A DNA stretch of 64,000 bases from Streptomyces mobaraensis NBRC 13819 = DSM 40847. GTDB taxonomy: Bacteria; Actinomycetota; Actinomycetes; Streptomycetales; Streptomycetaceae. Below the pieces are notes generated by a model. The model saw only the letters and a program-made list of their open reading frames with translations. It was not told the origin of the DNA and made no database searches. The stretch is from the NCBI RefSeq assembly GCF_017916255.1, contig NZ_CP072827.1:2170001-2234000 (forward strand), given 5' to 3'. The translations under genes were made by a program, and so were the position numbers. Of the stretch, positions 43,625 to 51,719 are shown piece after piece. The first letter of the stretch is position 1, and every line of letters starts with the position of its first letter.

Positions 43625-44266
43625 GTGACCTCCCGCCCCCGCCCCGCGCCCGCGGCTCCCGCCACCGCCCCCGGCCCCAGCCTCGCCGAGCGCAAACGCC
43701 GGCTCGTCTCGGACGAACTGTCGGAGGCGGCACTGCAGTTGCTCGCCGCCAAGGGGTTCGACGCGGTGACGGTGGACGAGATCGGGGCCGCCGCCGGTGT
43801 CTCGAAGCGCACGTTCTTCCGCTACTTCGCGTCGAAGGAGGACGTCGTCGTCCGCTTCCTCGCCGACATGGGTACCGGCATCCACGCCGAACTCACGGCC
43901 CGTCCGGCCGACGAGCCGCCGTCCACGGCCCTCCGCCACGCCGTCTGGGTGCCGGTGGCCGCCTGCGCGGGCCACTCGGAACGGGCGCTGCGCGTGGTGC
44001 AGTTGATCCTGCGCACCCCCGCACTGCTGGCCCGCTTCCTGGAGCGGCAGGCCGAGTGGCGCGAGCACCTCGCCGCCGAACTCGGCCGCCGCCACGGCCT
44101 CGACCCCGAGTCCGACCTCTATCCGCGCATGGCCGCCGGAATGGCCCTCACCGCTTTCGACGCCGTCCTCCGGCGCTGGAGCGACAGCGAAGGCGCCGAG
44201 GACCCCGCCGACCTCCTCGACCGGGCGTTCGCAGTGATCACCCCGGCCCTCGACACCGTGGGCTGA
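43625..44266 (+). CDS. TetR-family regulator
   Basis: A 213-residue TetR regulator with KRRLVSDELSEAALQLLAAK and DEIGAAAGVSKRTFFRYFAS-KEDVV as the DNA-binding part, then a ligand domain with HAVWVPVAACAGHSERALRV. The GTG at 43625 follows a leaderless-type TACGAT; GTG 43622 is equivalent. It diverges from the SDR gene, its likely target. Its last 148 bases overlap a leftward frame that may belong to the next gene. Confidence 0.9.
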   Translation: MTSRPRPAPAAPATAPGPSLAERKRRLVSDELSEAALQLLAAKGFDAVTVDEIGAAAGVSKRTFFRYFASKEDVVVRFLADMGTGIHAELTARPADEPPSTALRHAVWVPVAACAGHSERALRVVQLILRTPALLARFLERQAEWREHLAAELGRRHGLDPESDLYPRMAAGMALTAFDAVLRRWSDSEGAEDPADLLDRAFAVITPALDTVG

Positions 44267-44535
44267 GCGGCAGGCAGCCAGAACTCGGCGCTGCTGCGCC
44301 CCCAGCGGCTGAGGTGACGGATGGTGCGGGCCACGACGGTGGCGGCGGCACGGTCCGCCCGCGCGGCGTCCTCGGGTGAGGGCTGTACGACGGGCGGCAG
44401 CTCGCGGGGGCGCAGGGCGCCGTAGTCGGTGAACCGGCGCGTCCCGCACGTGCGGCAGCGCTCCTCGCCACCTGCCGATTCCCATCCGTCGAGGTGACGG
44501 CAGTGCCCGACGAGTCGCCCGACGGTTCGCTTCAC
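44119..44535 (-). CDS. Hypothetical protein with CxxC motif, 138 aa
   Basis: The frame begins KRTVGRLVGHCRHLDGWES with ERCRTCGTRRFTDYGAL, a zinc-ribbon-like Cys pair, and runs to ARADRAAATVVARTIRHL. This first 95-residue part looks like a genuine small protein encoded next to HATPase genes. The rest, past AEFWLPA, overlaps the 3' end of the TetR gene and looks like read-through, so the ancestral stop may have been lost. GTG 44535 is used. It lies 15 bases after the HATPase gene. Confidence 0.5.
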   Translation of the reverse strand: MKRTVGRLVGHCRHLDGWESAGGEERCRTCGTRRFTDYGALRPRELPPVVQPSPEDAARADRAAATVVARTIRHLSRWGRSSAEFWLPAAQPTVSRAGVITANARSRRSAGSSAPSLSLQRRRTASKAVRAIPAAMRG

Positions 44536-44549
44536 GTCCCCGCCCCCCT

Positions 44550-45389
44550 TCACTTCGCGACCTGCGGGCCCGGGCACCGGAAGGCGCGGCTACGGCTGGG
44601 GCAGGCGAGCAGCATGAGCCGGACGATCCGTCCGTCGGCGGTCGACCACTGCAACGGCACCTTGCGTTCACCGTGGTCGAGTTCCCCCCGCGCGTACCCG
44701 ACGAGCGACGGCGCCGGCACCCGCGCCACGGGCGGTTCGGCGGTGAGCCGCGCGTCCAGCCAGGCGAGGCAGGCGTCGGTGTCGGCGAGTCGGCCGACGT
44801 GCAGGGAGGCGGGTTTGCGCACCCAGGCGGCGGAGGCGGCGTTGATCGCGGGCGGCTTGGGGCAGTCGGGATCGGTCTCCTCGTCGCGCGTCGGGTTTTC
44901 GCCCCCGGCCCAGTAGAAGGCGTGCCAGTGCGACGGCGGCGCGGGCCGCTCGACGACCGGGGCCCGCCGCCCGCCCAGCGGCAACCGGCAGGTGACGACC
45001 TTCCCCCCGCCGGGTGACCGCTCCGCACTCCACGCCCCACCGGTGAGCCGATCGATGATCAGCAACCCCCGCCCCTCCTCGCACTCCAGCACCCCGTGCG
45101 CCACAGGCCACTTGACGGCGGGCAACGCGGAGGACCCGTCCCGCACCCTGATGTGCAGCACCCCGTCCCGCACGCGCAGGCTCAGCCCGCACTCCCCCTC
45201 CCCCACGTGCTTCACCACGTTCGCCAGCAACTCGCCGACGACCACGAGGCCGTCGTCCACGACGTCCTCCGCCAGCCCCCACCAGCGCAGTTGCAGCCGC
45301 ACAAAGCTGCGTACCTGCGGCAGCTTGGTCGGGGTGGGGACGAGGGCGAGCGACATCTCGCACTTCAGGTCGTGCACAGGGAGGGTCAT
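44550..45389 (-). CDS. HATPase (anti-sigma-like) protein with long C-terminal extension
   Basis: A 279-residue protein. Residues 1-140 form a HATPase_c domain of the RsbW/anti-sigma kinase-like type common in Streptomyces: VVVGELLANVVKHVGEGECG is the N-box and EGRGLLIIDRLTGGAW the G2 region. The extension of about 130 residues (SHWHAFYWAGGENPTRDEET to FRCPGPQVAK) is unlike typical members, which end near residue 150. ATG 45389 has GGAG five bases upstream. It diverges from the second DUF5753/DUF397 module; such HATPases are frequent partners of those loci. Confidence 0.8.
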   Translation of the reverse strand: MTLPVHDLKCEMSLALVPTPTKLPQVRSFVRLQLRWWGLAEDVVDDGLVVVGELLANVVKHVGEGECGLSLRVRDGVLHIRVRDGSSALPAVKWPVAHGVLECEEGRGLLIIDRLTGGAWSAERSPGGGKVVTCRLPLGGRRAPVVERPAPPSHWHAFYWAGGENPTRDEETDPDCPKPPAINAASAAWVRKPASLHVGRLADTDACLAWLDARLTAEPPVARVPAPSLVGYARGELDHGERKVPLQWSTADGRIVRLMLLACPSRSRAFRCPGPQVAK

Positions 45390-45540
45390 CGCAGCTCCAA
45401 GCGCGGGCAGCGCAACGCACCAGGACAGGGGCGGACTTCGGGTCACGCCGCGTGTGCGCTGTGTGATCGGTGCCATAGTGGACCGGCCGGTGGCCATGGG
45501 GCAACCTTGGCCGGGCGAGGAATAAAGTCCCAGCGAAACT

Positions 45541-45552
45541 TGGCATATGCCA
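45541..45552. promoter_or_regulatory. TGGCATATGCCA palindrome upstream of the second XRE gene
   Basis: A perfect 12-bp palindrome between the divergent HATPase and XRE genes. It is AT-leaning in a GC-rich context and lies 51 bases before ATG 45604. Candidate operator or promoter element for the XRE/DUF397 module. Confidence 0.45.
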
Positions 45553-45603
45553 GGCTGAAGCTGCCCGGGGATGGGCCATCATGCAGTCATGGATCAGAGG
45601 AGC

Positions 45604-46443
45604 ATGCCCACGATGAGGAGCAGGCGGCTCGGCAACGAGCTCCGCGACCTCAGGAAGGCCAGCAAACTCAGCGCCGCACAAGTGGCCGAGCACCTCGGCT
45701 GCGGGCAGCCCAAGATCTCAAAAATCGAGAACGGCGAACGAGGTATCCGCCCTGCGGACCTGTGTGCACTGCTCGACTTGTACGGCGTCACCGACGACAA
45801 GTTCCGTGAGCGGATCAAACAGTTGGCACGCGACGTCTACAAGGTCGACTGGTGGACCGCTCAGGGACCGTTGATCCACGACACCCTCCGGGACTACCTC
45901 ACCCTGGAATCGGATTCATCTCTCATCAGGGAGTACGAGCACCTGCTCGTTCCGGGCCTCCTCCAAAGCGAGGGGTACATGCGAGAGATCTTCTTTCCTG
46001 CACTACCCAAGGAACGTGCGGAGGCACTCATCGAAGCCCGACTGGCGCGCAAAAGACTCCTCGACGACCACTTGGGCTTCCGGCTGCGAGCCGTAATCGA
46101 CGAGCCGGCCTTGCATCGAATGCCCGGAGGCCGAGCTGTGGCCGTGGAGCAACTGACGCACCTCGATGAGGTGTCGATCCGCCCCAACGTGACGATCCAA
46201 GTATTGCCACTCAAGGTGAGGCTGCCGTTGAACCAGTACGTCCCCTTTGGTCTCTATACCCTGCGCGGGACGAAATCCATAAACGTCGTATGGCTAGAGC
46301 ACCTGGAAAGCGGAACGCTGCTGGAACAGAAGGAATCCGTCAAGGAGTACACGCAGGCATGGGAGGAGCTGACAGCAGCGGCCATGTCGCCGTCGGCGTC
46401 CCGGAAATTCATCCAAGGACTCATCGAGGAATACCAGAGATGA
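45604..46443 (+). CDS. XRE regulator with DUF5753 (second locus)
   Basis: A 279-residue DUF5753-type regulator. The XRE HTH is LGNELRDLRKASKLSAAQVA, HLGCGQPKISKIENGERGI; the second domain shows EYEHLLVPGLLQSEGYMREI and IRPNVTIQVLPLKVRLP. It is lower in GC than most genes here. Several starts are possible (45571, 45589, 45604, 45613); 45604 is preferred because GAGGAG is near and homologues begin near this point. It heads a unit with the DUF397 gene and diverges from the HATPase gene, the WhiJ/AbaA-like arrangement. Confidence 0.87.
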   Translation: MPTMRSRRLGNELRDLRKASKLSAAQVAEHLGCGQPKISKIENGERGIRPADLCALLDLYGVTDDKFRERIKQLARDVYKVDWWTAQGPLIHDTLRDYLTLESDSSLIREYEHLLVPGLLQSEGYMREIFFPALPKERAEALIEARLARKRLLDDHLGFRLRAVIDEPALHRMPGGRAVAVEQLTHLDEVSIRPNVTIQVLPLKVRLPLNQYVPFGLYTLRGTKSINVVWLEHLESGTLLEQKESVKEYTQAWEELTAAAMSPSASRKFIQGLIEEYQR

Positions 46444-46529
46444 CCGACCCATCCTCCCCACCCACACCCACACCCGCGTCTGGCGCCTCCGCGACACGCT
46501 TCGATAGCCGAGGAGATATCGGTGACTGA
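46440..46529 (+). CDS. 29-residue bridging ORF
   Basis: A tiny frame MTDPSSPPTPTPASGASATR (plus FDSRGDIGD) starts at ATG 46440, overlapping the XRE stop as ATGA. It ends at 46529, overlapping the GTG of the DUF397 gene at 46522. It opens MTDP like the DUF397 protein that follows. It may be a vestigial or leader peptide that couples translation of the regulator and its partner. No function can be shown; coding status is uncertain. Confidence 0.35.
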   Translation: MTDPSSPPTPTPASGASATRFDSRGDIGD

Positions 46530-46740
46530 CCCACAAGCCTGGAGTTGCCCCCCTCAGTCGGGCCCATGGCGCACGAGCACTTACACCGGCAGGGACAACA
46601 ACTGCGTCGAATTCGGTGTGCACCCCCTGGGCCGGCGGGCCGTCCGCGACACCAAGGACCCCGCCCGCAAAACCACCCTCACCTTCCCCGCCCCTGCGTG
46701 GCAAGCATTCCTGAACGCCCTGTCGGGCGACGGGATCTGA
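46522..46740 (+). CDS. DUF397 protein (second locus)
   Basis: A 72-residue DUF397 protein: GPWRTSTYTGRDNNCVEFGV is a variant of the SSYSxxxxNCVEVA hallmark, followed by AVRDTKDPARKTTLTFPA and the WQAFLNALSGDGI ending. GTG 46522 has GAGGAG eight bases upstream. It is the partner of the DUF5753 regulator, separated from it only by the 29-residue frame. Confidence 0.9.
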   Translation: MTDPQAWSCPPQSGPWRTSTYTGRDNNCVEFGVHPLGRRAVRDTKDPARKTTLTFPAPAWQAFLNALSGDGI

Positions 46741-46780
46741 CCGGATGACCCCTGGCCTGGGCCGGGCCCCGAACACGCCT

Positions 46781-46811
46781 GCTCGCGCGAGAGCCGCCGC
46801 TTAGCGCGAGC
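46781..46811. terminator. Bidirectional hairpin between DUF397 and GNAT genes
   Basis: GCTCGCGC (46781-46788) and GCGCGAGC (46804-46811) are a perfect 8-bp stem with a 15-base loop containing the GNAT stop codon (TAA, 46803-46801). It can terminate both convergent genes. Confidence 0.6.
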
Positions 46812-47274
46812 GGCCCGGGGCCCAGCGAAGCGTCATATCGGGCAAGTGCTCCATGTTGCGCTCGCCGTCGGTGGTGTCGAAGACGGTGAAACCGTGGCGC
46901 TCGTAGAACGCGCGGGCGTCGGCGTTCTGCTGGAAGACGTGCAGGGACACCCCGTCGGGACTGTGCCGCCTGACCTCGTCGAGCAGCAGCGTGCCGATTC
47001 CCAGCCGCCGGAATTCCGGCCGCAGATAGAGGTGTTCGAGCACGTTACCGTCGAGGGCCGCGTAGCCGACGACCTCCGCATCGCGCACGGCGACCCAGAT
47101 GCGGCATCGCTTGAGCACGACGTCACGGAACCACCGGGTCACCTCTTCGTGCCCGCGCTTCTGCGGAGGCAGGTACGGCATGGTCACCGAGCGGGAGGTC
47201 AGGTGGACGTGCGCGATCGCCGCCGCGTCGGCCTCGACCGCGCGTCGGATCCGCGTCCTGCCGTCATCACTCAC
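46801..47274 (-). CDS. GNAT-family N-acetyltransferase
   Basis: A 157-residue GNAT enzyme. Strand 4 and motif A read LEHLYLRPEFRRLGIGTLLL (R-R-L-G-I-G-T pattern), and the C-terminal VSLHVFQQNADARAFYERHG is the classical NxxAxxFYxxxGF motif. GTG 47274 is used. The substrate is unknown; it is unrelated in sequence to the GNAT at 7 kb. Confidence 0.9.
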   Translation of the reverse strand: MSDDGRTRIRRAVEADAAAIAHVHLTSRSVTMPYLPPQKRGHEEVTRWFRDVVLKRCRIWVAVRDAEVVGYAALDGNVLEHLYLRPEFRRLGIGTLLLDEVRRHSPDGVSLHVFQQNADARAFYERHGFTVFDTTDGERNMEHLPDMTLRWAPGRSR

Positions 47275-47454
47275 GTCGGGAACCTACAAGGCGGCAGCGG
47301 CTCGATCCAGTGGCCGAACCCGGTGAACGCCGCCGGTCGCGGCACCAACCGCACACGCACGCCGCACGCCACACGACACACACGCCGCAGGACCGCTTCC
47401 CGCCCGCCGCGCGTCCGCGAGGGCGGACGGGGCCGACTTGACCACCCAGCGGAC

Positions 47455-48330
47455 TCACGCCGGGCCCGGCAGGTCCATGAGCGCGAGTTCGGCCGGGTCG
47501 ACCACGGCGGTGATCTCGGTGATGCGGCCGTCGGCGACGGTGAAGACGAGGAGGGAAAGCGGGGTGCCGTCCGCGCTCCAAGAAAGGACGCCGGGGCGGC
47601 CGTTGACGATCGCCGCATGTCCTCGCGCGGCGCTGCCGGCCACTCGGGCGCGGGTGGCGACTTCGGTGGCGCCGAGCGTCACGAACGTGCCGTTCGGAGC
47701 GTGGACGGTGAACTTCACCTCGGGGTGGAGAACCTGAAGCAGCTGCTCGAACCGGCCGTCGCGGGCTGCGGCCAGGAAGGCTCGGACCACCTCGCGTCGT
47801 TGTCGTCCGACGCCCGCCGGCTGCTGGGCCACCTGCACCTTCCTGCGGGCGCGGCTGGCGAGCATTTTGGTCGCGTCGGCGGATTTGCCGAGAATGGTGC
47901 CGATCTCCGCGAAGGGCACGGCGAACACGTCGTGCAGCACGAACGCCAGTCGTTCGCCAGGGCGCAGCGAGTCGATGACCGTGAGGAGCGCGAGGCCGAC
48001 GGAGTCCCCGAGTGCCGTGAGGTCGTCCGGAGCGGGAGCGTCATCGAGCATCACGGTGTATTCGGGTAGCCGGTCGTCGAGGGAGACTTCCGGGCGCGTC
48101 CGGCCCGACCGCAGGACGTCGAGGCTGATGCGGCCGACCACGGTGGTCAGCCGGCCGCCGAGGTTGTCGATGGTGTCGGTGTCCTGGCGGGAGAGACGCA
48201 GCCACGCCTCCTGGACCACGTCTTCCGCGTCGGCATGTGATCCGAGCATGCGGTAGGCGACGGCGCGGAGCCGGTCACGGTGGGACTCGAAGGCATCGGC
48301 GATCGGGTCCGCGGGATGAGTGCCGGCCAT
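47455..48330 (-). CDS. ECF sigma factor of the ECF41/SigJ type
   Basis: A 291-residue sigma-70 family factor. Region 2 is FESHRDRLRAVAYRMLGSHA-DAEDVVQEAWLRL; region 4 is VFAVPFAEIGTILGKSADAT. After it comes a C-terminal SnoaL-like extension of about 100 residues ending TEITAVVDPAELALM, close to the DPxxL motif that modulates activity in ECF41 factors. ATG 48330 is used. It diverges from an AhpD-like gene, the characteristic ECF41 partner and target. Confidence 0.9.
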   Translation of the reverse strand: MAGTHPADPIADAFESHRDRLRAVAYRMLGSHADAEDVVQEAWLRLSRQDTDTIDNLGGRLTTVVGRISLDVLRSGRTRPEVSLDDRLPEYTVMLDDAPAPDDLTALGDSVGLALLTVIDSLRPGERLAFVLHDVFAVPFAEIGTILGKSADATKMLASRARRKVQVAQQPAGVGRQRREVVRAFLAAARDGRFEQLLQVLHPEVKFTVHAPNGTFVTLGATEVATRARVAGSAARGHAAIVNGRPGVLSWSADGTPLSLLVFTVADGRITEITAVVDPAELALMDLPGPA

Positions 48331-48416
48331 GGTGTTACCTCCGTCGAAGCCGCTCCGTCATAGGGATGACGCGCACAGGCGCCGCGACGTAACCGGGCGA
48401 AGGAGAGCACCCCCGC

Positions 48417-48875
48417 ATGGAGAACCGGCTCAAGAACAAGAACACGAACAACCCCGATGTGTGGACCGCGCTCCAGCACCTCCAGAAGGCGATCGCCGCC
48501 GGAGGCGTCGACCCGAAGCTGCTCGCGCTGGTCCATCTGCGCGTCAGCCAGATCAACAGCTGCTCGGCCTGCGTCTACGCCAGTGTCGCCGGCGGGAAGA
48601 AGGCCGGTGACACCGACGAGCGGCTGCACCACGTCGCGGCGTGGCGCGAAACGCCGTTCTACACCGACGCGGAACGCGCGGCACTGGCGCTGGCCGAGGC
48701 CGCCACCCGACTCCAGGACGACGCGCCGGGCGTCACCGACGAGATCTGGGAAGAGGCCAACGCCCACTTCACCGAGGAGCAGATCGGCGCCATCAACCTG
48801 GAGATCGCGCTGACCAACTTCTTCAACCGGATCAACCGCACCATCAAGGAACCGGCCGGCAGGACCTGGGGCTGA
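48417..48875 (+). CDS. Carboxymuconolactone decarboxylase/AhpD-like protein
   Basis: A 152-residue AhpD-fold protein with the CxxC redox motif in INSCSACVYASVAGGKKAGD and the downstream His in DERLHHVAAW, the AhpD-type proton relay. It is a typical ECF41 target (the group is named for its link to such carboxymuconolactone decarboxylases). ATG 48417 follows GGAGAG. Its probable role is alkylhydroperoxidase-like redox defence controlled by the divergent sigma factor. Confidence 0.88.
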   Translation: MENRLKNKNTNNPDVWTALQHLQKAIAAGGVDPKLLALVHLRVSQINSCSACVYASVAGGKKAGDTDERLHHVAAWRETPFYTDAERAALALAEAATRLQDDAPGVTDEIWEEANAHFTEEQIGAINLEIALTNFFNRINRTIKEPAGRTWG

Positions 48876-48886
48876 GCCCGGCAGTG

Positions 48887-48925
48887 GCTCTTACCCGCTG
48901 AGGCCGCGCCGGTGGGTAAGAGCCG
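48887..48925. terminator. Hairpin between convergent AhpD-like and methyltransferase genes
   Basis: GGCTCTTACCC (48887-48897) and GGGTAAGAGCC (48915-48925) form a perfect 11-bp stem with a 17-base GC-rich loop, 11 bases after the AhpD-like stop. The leftward methyltransferase gene ends about 110 bases further on. It probably works in both directions. Confidence 0.7.
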
Positions 48926-49037
48926 CACGAGGCCGGGCGGGCGTGAAGCCCTGGTAGGAGTTCCGCCGAGATCACGTCGGCTCGAACCAGAACGCGCGCG
49001 TTCTCAACGGCCCTGGAAATGGCCTCCTCTGAGGACG

Positions 49038-49802
49038 TCAGCCGGTTGCCGGACGGGGCACCTCGACGACGAAGAACAAGAAGCAGGGTTTGGCCGATAG
49101 GTCGCGGAAACCGTCGGGGAAGAGTTCACGGGCGGCCGGGTCGGGCTGCGGCTCGCTGATGGTGGAGAGGCGGAAGCCGGCGGTGGTGAAGGCATCGGTC
49201 ATCGCGTGCAGCGGCTTGCGCCAGAACTTCATCGGGACGGTCCGACCGCCGAACGTCCAGTCGAAGGTATAGCTGGTGGTCGCGAAGTAGTCGGGCCGGG
49301 GTTCCCGGATCGTGTAGGCGACAAACGGGTGGTCCACCGAAGCGATCAGCCGGCCGCCGGGCCTGAGCACCCGCCGCAGCTCGGCGAGGGTCGGCCCCCA
49401 GTCCTCCAGGTAGTGCAGGACGAGCGAAGAGACCACGTCATCGAACGCGCCGTCGCCGAAGGGCAGTCGGTCGCGGAGGTCGACCTGGCGCAGGTCCGCG
49501 TCGTCGCCGAGCCGTCGCCTGGCCAGCGCCAGCATCTTGGCGCTGGCGTCGATTCCGGTGACGACGGCGCCGCGGTCGCGCAGTGCCGCGGACAGCGGGC
49601 CGGATCCGCAACCGGCGTCCAGGATCCGGCGGCCGGCCACGTCTCCGGCGAGGTCCAGCATCGCGGGCCGGGCGTAGTACGCGTTGACGAGGCTGCGTTC
49701 GTTCTCCGCCGAGTACGCCTCGGCGAAAGCGTCGTAGTCGTTCACCCGGGCCGCGTCCGCGGACCGGGTGAGGCGCTCGGGCACATCGGATATGCGTTCC
49801 AT
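49038..49802 (-). CDS. Class I SAM-dependent methyltransferase
   Basis: A 254-residue methyltransferase. Motif I is ILDAGCGSGPLSAAL, motif II VTGIDASAKMLALAR, motif III DLRDRLPFGDGAFDDVVSSL, and LRRVLRPGGRLIASVDHP follows. The C-terminal half with YTFDWTFGGRTVPMKFW and FLFFVVEV resembles small-molecule rather than RNA methyltransferases. ATG 49802 is used. Substrate unknown. The 277 bases upstream of it hold no supported gene. Confidence 0.9.
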   Translation of the reverse strand: MERISDVPERLTRSADAARVNDYDAFAEAYSAENERSLVNAYYARPAMLDLAGDVAGRRILDAGCGSGPLSAALRDRGAVVTGIDASAKMLALARRRLGDDADLRQVDLRDRLPFGDGAFDDVVSSLVLHYLEDWGPTLAELRRVLRPGGRLIASVDHPFVAYTIREPRPDYFATTSYTFDWTFGGRTVPMKFWRKPLHAMTDAFTTAGFRLSTISEPQPDPAARELFPDGFRDLSAKPCFLFFVVEVPRPATG

Positions 49803-50079
49803 CGTCGCAGCTTAAAGCTGCCCGGCGGGTCGGGTGGCCGGTCCACGTGGCCGTCGTTCGGGCCCGTGTGGGGCGCGGTGATCCGGCGGACGCGGAGTGG
49901 GCTCGGCCGGGGGCCGGAATCCTGCGGTCCGTCCAGGCGGCCGTGGTTGCGGCACGATTCCCGCGCCTCGGGGCCATCGGGCCGACCGCCGGCGCCGCCG
50001 AAGTCGCGGCGGCCGGCCCACGGGTTCCGATCGGGCGCGCCATGCCCGTAGGAACGAGGCCGAACGAACCGTCGACGTC

Positions 50080-50430
50080 CTACCCGGGAGCCGAGCCGAA
50101 GCGGACGCCCATGGCTTGGGCGCCCGTGGGCGCGTCCCATGTAGCGCCGACACCGACGAGTTCGCCCCATTGCCCGCCGCATGATCCGCTGGCGTAGAGG
50201 AAGGCCGTGTCGGTCGTGTCGTTGGCGAATTTCACCGCACCCCCGGTGAGCGCAAGGCAGGTGTCGCTGGGCGGGTCCTGGCCCCGGACGGTCTGCCCTG
50301 ACGGTGTGACGTAGGTGTAGATGCCGGACGCCGCTTGCGTGCTGCCCGCCGTCGCCGTCAGCAGCGCGAGCGCCGACGCTCCCGCCAGGACGGCGTTCCC
50401 GAGCCCTCGCCGCCCCCGTAGTGACCTCAT
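50080..50430 (-). CDS. Secreted hypothetical protein, 116 aa
   Basis: A 116-residue exported protein: basic start MRSLRGRRGLGNAVLAGASA, hydrophobic LALLTATAG and cleavage near STQAASG. The mature part of about 80 residues is neutral, with one Cys pair (DTCLALTGGAVKFANDTTDT, GSCGGQWGE) and a Gly/Thr-rich repeat look. ATG 50430 has GGGAGGG three bases upstream. No family recognised; it resembles small wall-associated proteins only in general character. Confidence 0.72.
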   Translation of the reverse strand: MRSLRGRRGLGNAVLAGASALALLTATAGSTQAASGIYTYVTPSGQTVRGQDPPSDTCLALTGGAVKFANDTTDTAFLYASGSCGGQWGELVGVGATWDAPTGAQAMGVRFGSAPG

Positions 50431-51057
50431 AAGCCCTCCCCTGTCAGGCCGAACCCGGCACCTCAGTGGACGAAGCCAGCACAGCGCAGCCCGTCGGTCC
50501 TGGACAGAGCACGGACAACGCTTCACCCATAACAGGGAGGGCGGGCGCTTGAGTTCGAGACGGCAGCGATGCACGGATCAGTGCTGACCCATCGGACACA
50601 TCCGAGTAGCTACAAGAACCGCCGGGCGTTCGGCGCCACCGCGCACTGAGCCGCGCCGCACAGGACGGGTGACGGATCACCCGCCGGTCAGGGAGAGGTC
50701 CCCGGACCGCCGCGTGCCGCACCGGGCGCGTGCGCCGGAGCCGAAGGTGATCACGAGTGAGATGCCGTGTCCCTGCTTCTTCGCCCACCGTCCGCGGCAG
50801 AGGCGACTGCCGCCGACGTCGGCGGAGCACAGCCCGAAGGCGGACTCGCCCGTCTGTGGGAGGACCACCTGCGCGCATCGTTCCCCGACGGCTTCCGCGG
50901 TGTGGACCGGGCCCGGGCCAGGTGGGTTTGGGCGCACGGGCCAGGGCGGGTGGGGGGGCGGAGGTTTCTGCCCCCCACCGGCGGAACCGGGCCGGGGTGG
51001 TTCACCGCCGCCGGGCAGGCGGTCGACCCGCAGGAGGATCGGCTTTATCTTCGGCCG
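50431..51057. other. Long intergenic region with a possible gene remnant
   Basis: About 627 bases. In the plus strand, 50767-50925 reads on to LARLWEDHLRASFPDGFRG, which looks like the start of a common small Streptomyces protein (LWxxHxRAPFPxRxRG), but the similarity stops at about 50,920. I read it as a truncated copy, not an expressed gene. The remaining frames on both strands have no recognisable domain. Confidence 0.4.
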
Positions 51058-51573
51058 ATGCGACGTAAGACGGAAGCCCGCGATCGTTCCTCACCGGACC
51101 GGCAGACCACGACGCCTGCGGGCCACGCGGCGCAGGCCGCGGTGGCCGAGGTGAGTGCCGTCGTGGCGCGGGGGTTCGACGCCACCGATCACATGGTCAA
51201 CCTGGAGTTGACCACCATGCCGCTGACCGGCGGATTCCCACCCCGCCGGCCGCTGGAGCAGCTCGCGGCCACCTCCCTGCCCGGTACGCACATCCGCGCC
51301 GTCACCCCGGTCAAACCGCCATGGCGCTGGATCGAACTCCTCCACGGCAGCCTGGAAACGACGGCCCCCCACCCCCGGACGGACCGCCACAGCTCGCTTG
51401 CGGAAACGAGCGCGCTGCGGGTGGCCCAGGCCATTGAGCGGCACCTGGGCGCGGTGAGGATCGCGGCCCGGATCGGCCTCGTCCACGAGGCATCGAGTCC
51501 GGCCTGGCAGCACGCCTACGCCCTGGTCACGGCCACCCACCTCGCCGGACTCCTCGTCACCGTCGAAGACTGA
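51058..51573 (+). CDS. Hypothetical protein, 171 aa
   Basis: The supported start is ATG 51058 (MRRKTEARDRSSPDRQTTTP), with purine-rich CAGGAGGATC upstream. The protein has a disordered N-terminus, then a mixed alpha/beta part (AVAEVSAVVARGFDATDHMV, TMPLTGGFPPRRPLEQLAAT, SALRVAQAIERHLGAVRIAA). It may be a leftover of a larger gene because the frame is open back to 50,767. No function recognised. It lies just before the Imm10 gene. Confidence 0.5.
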   Translation: MRRKTEARDRSSPDRQTTTPAGHAAQAAVAEVSAVVARGFDATDHMVNLELTTMPLTGGFPPRRPLEQLAATSLPGTHIRAVTPVKPPWRWIELLHGSLETTAPHPRTDRHSSLAETSALRVAQAIERHLGAVRIAARIGLVHEASSPAWQHAYALVTATHLAGLLVTVED

Positions 51574-51719
51574 GTCCCACCTGCCTCGACCGTGCGGGTC
51601 GCACGGGGGAATCCCTTCCGCAGGGGCTGCGGCCGGGCTGCGGGATCACAGCCCGCGACGTGGAGGGCGCTGGTCCGGTCGCCGCGCGTCCTGCCGGACG
51701 GCGGTGATACAACTGCGCC

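Noticed and set aside
48417..48875. Exact ECF41 promoter motif upstream of the AhpD-like gene
   Set aside because: I could not find TGTCACA or a properly spaced CGTC in the gap, so I did not annotate a promoter.
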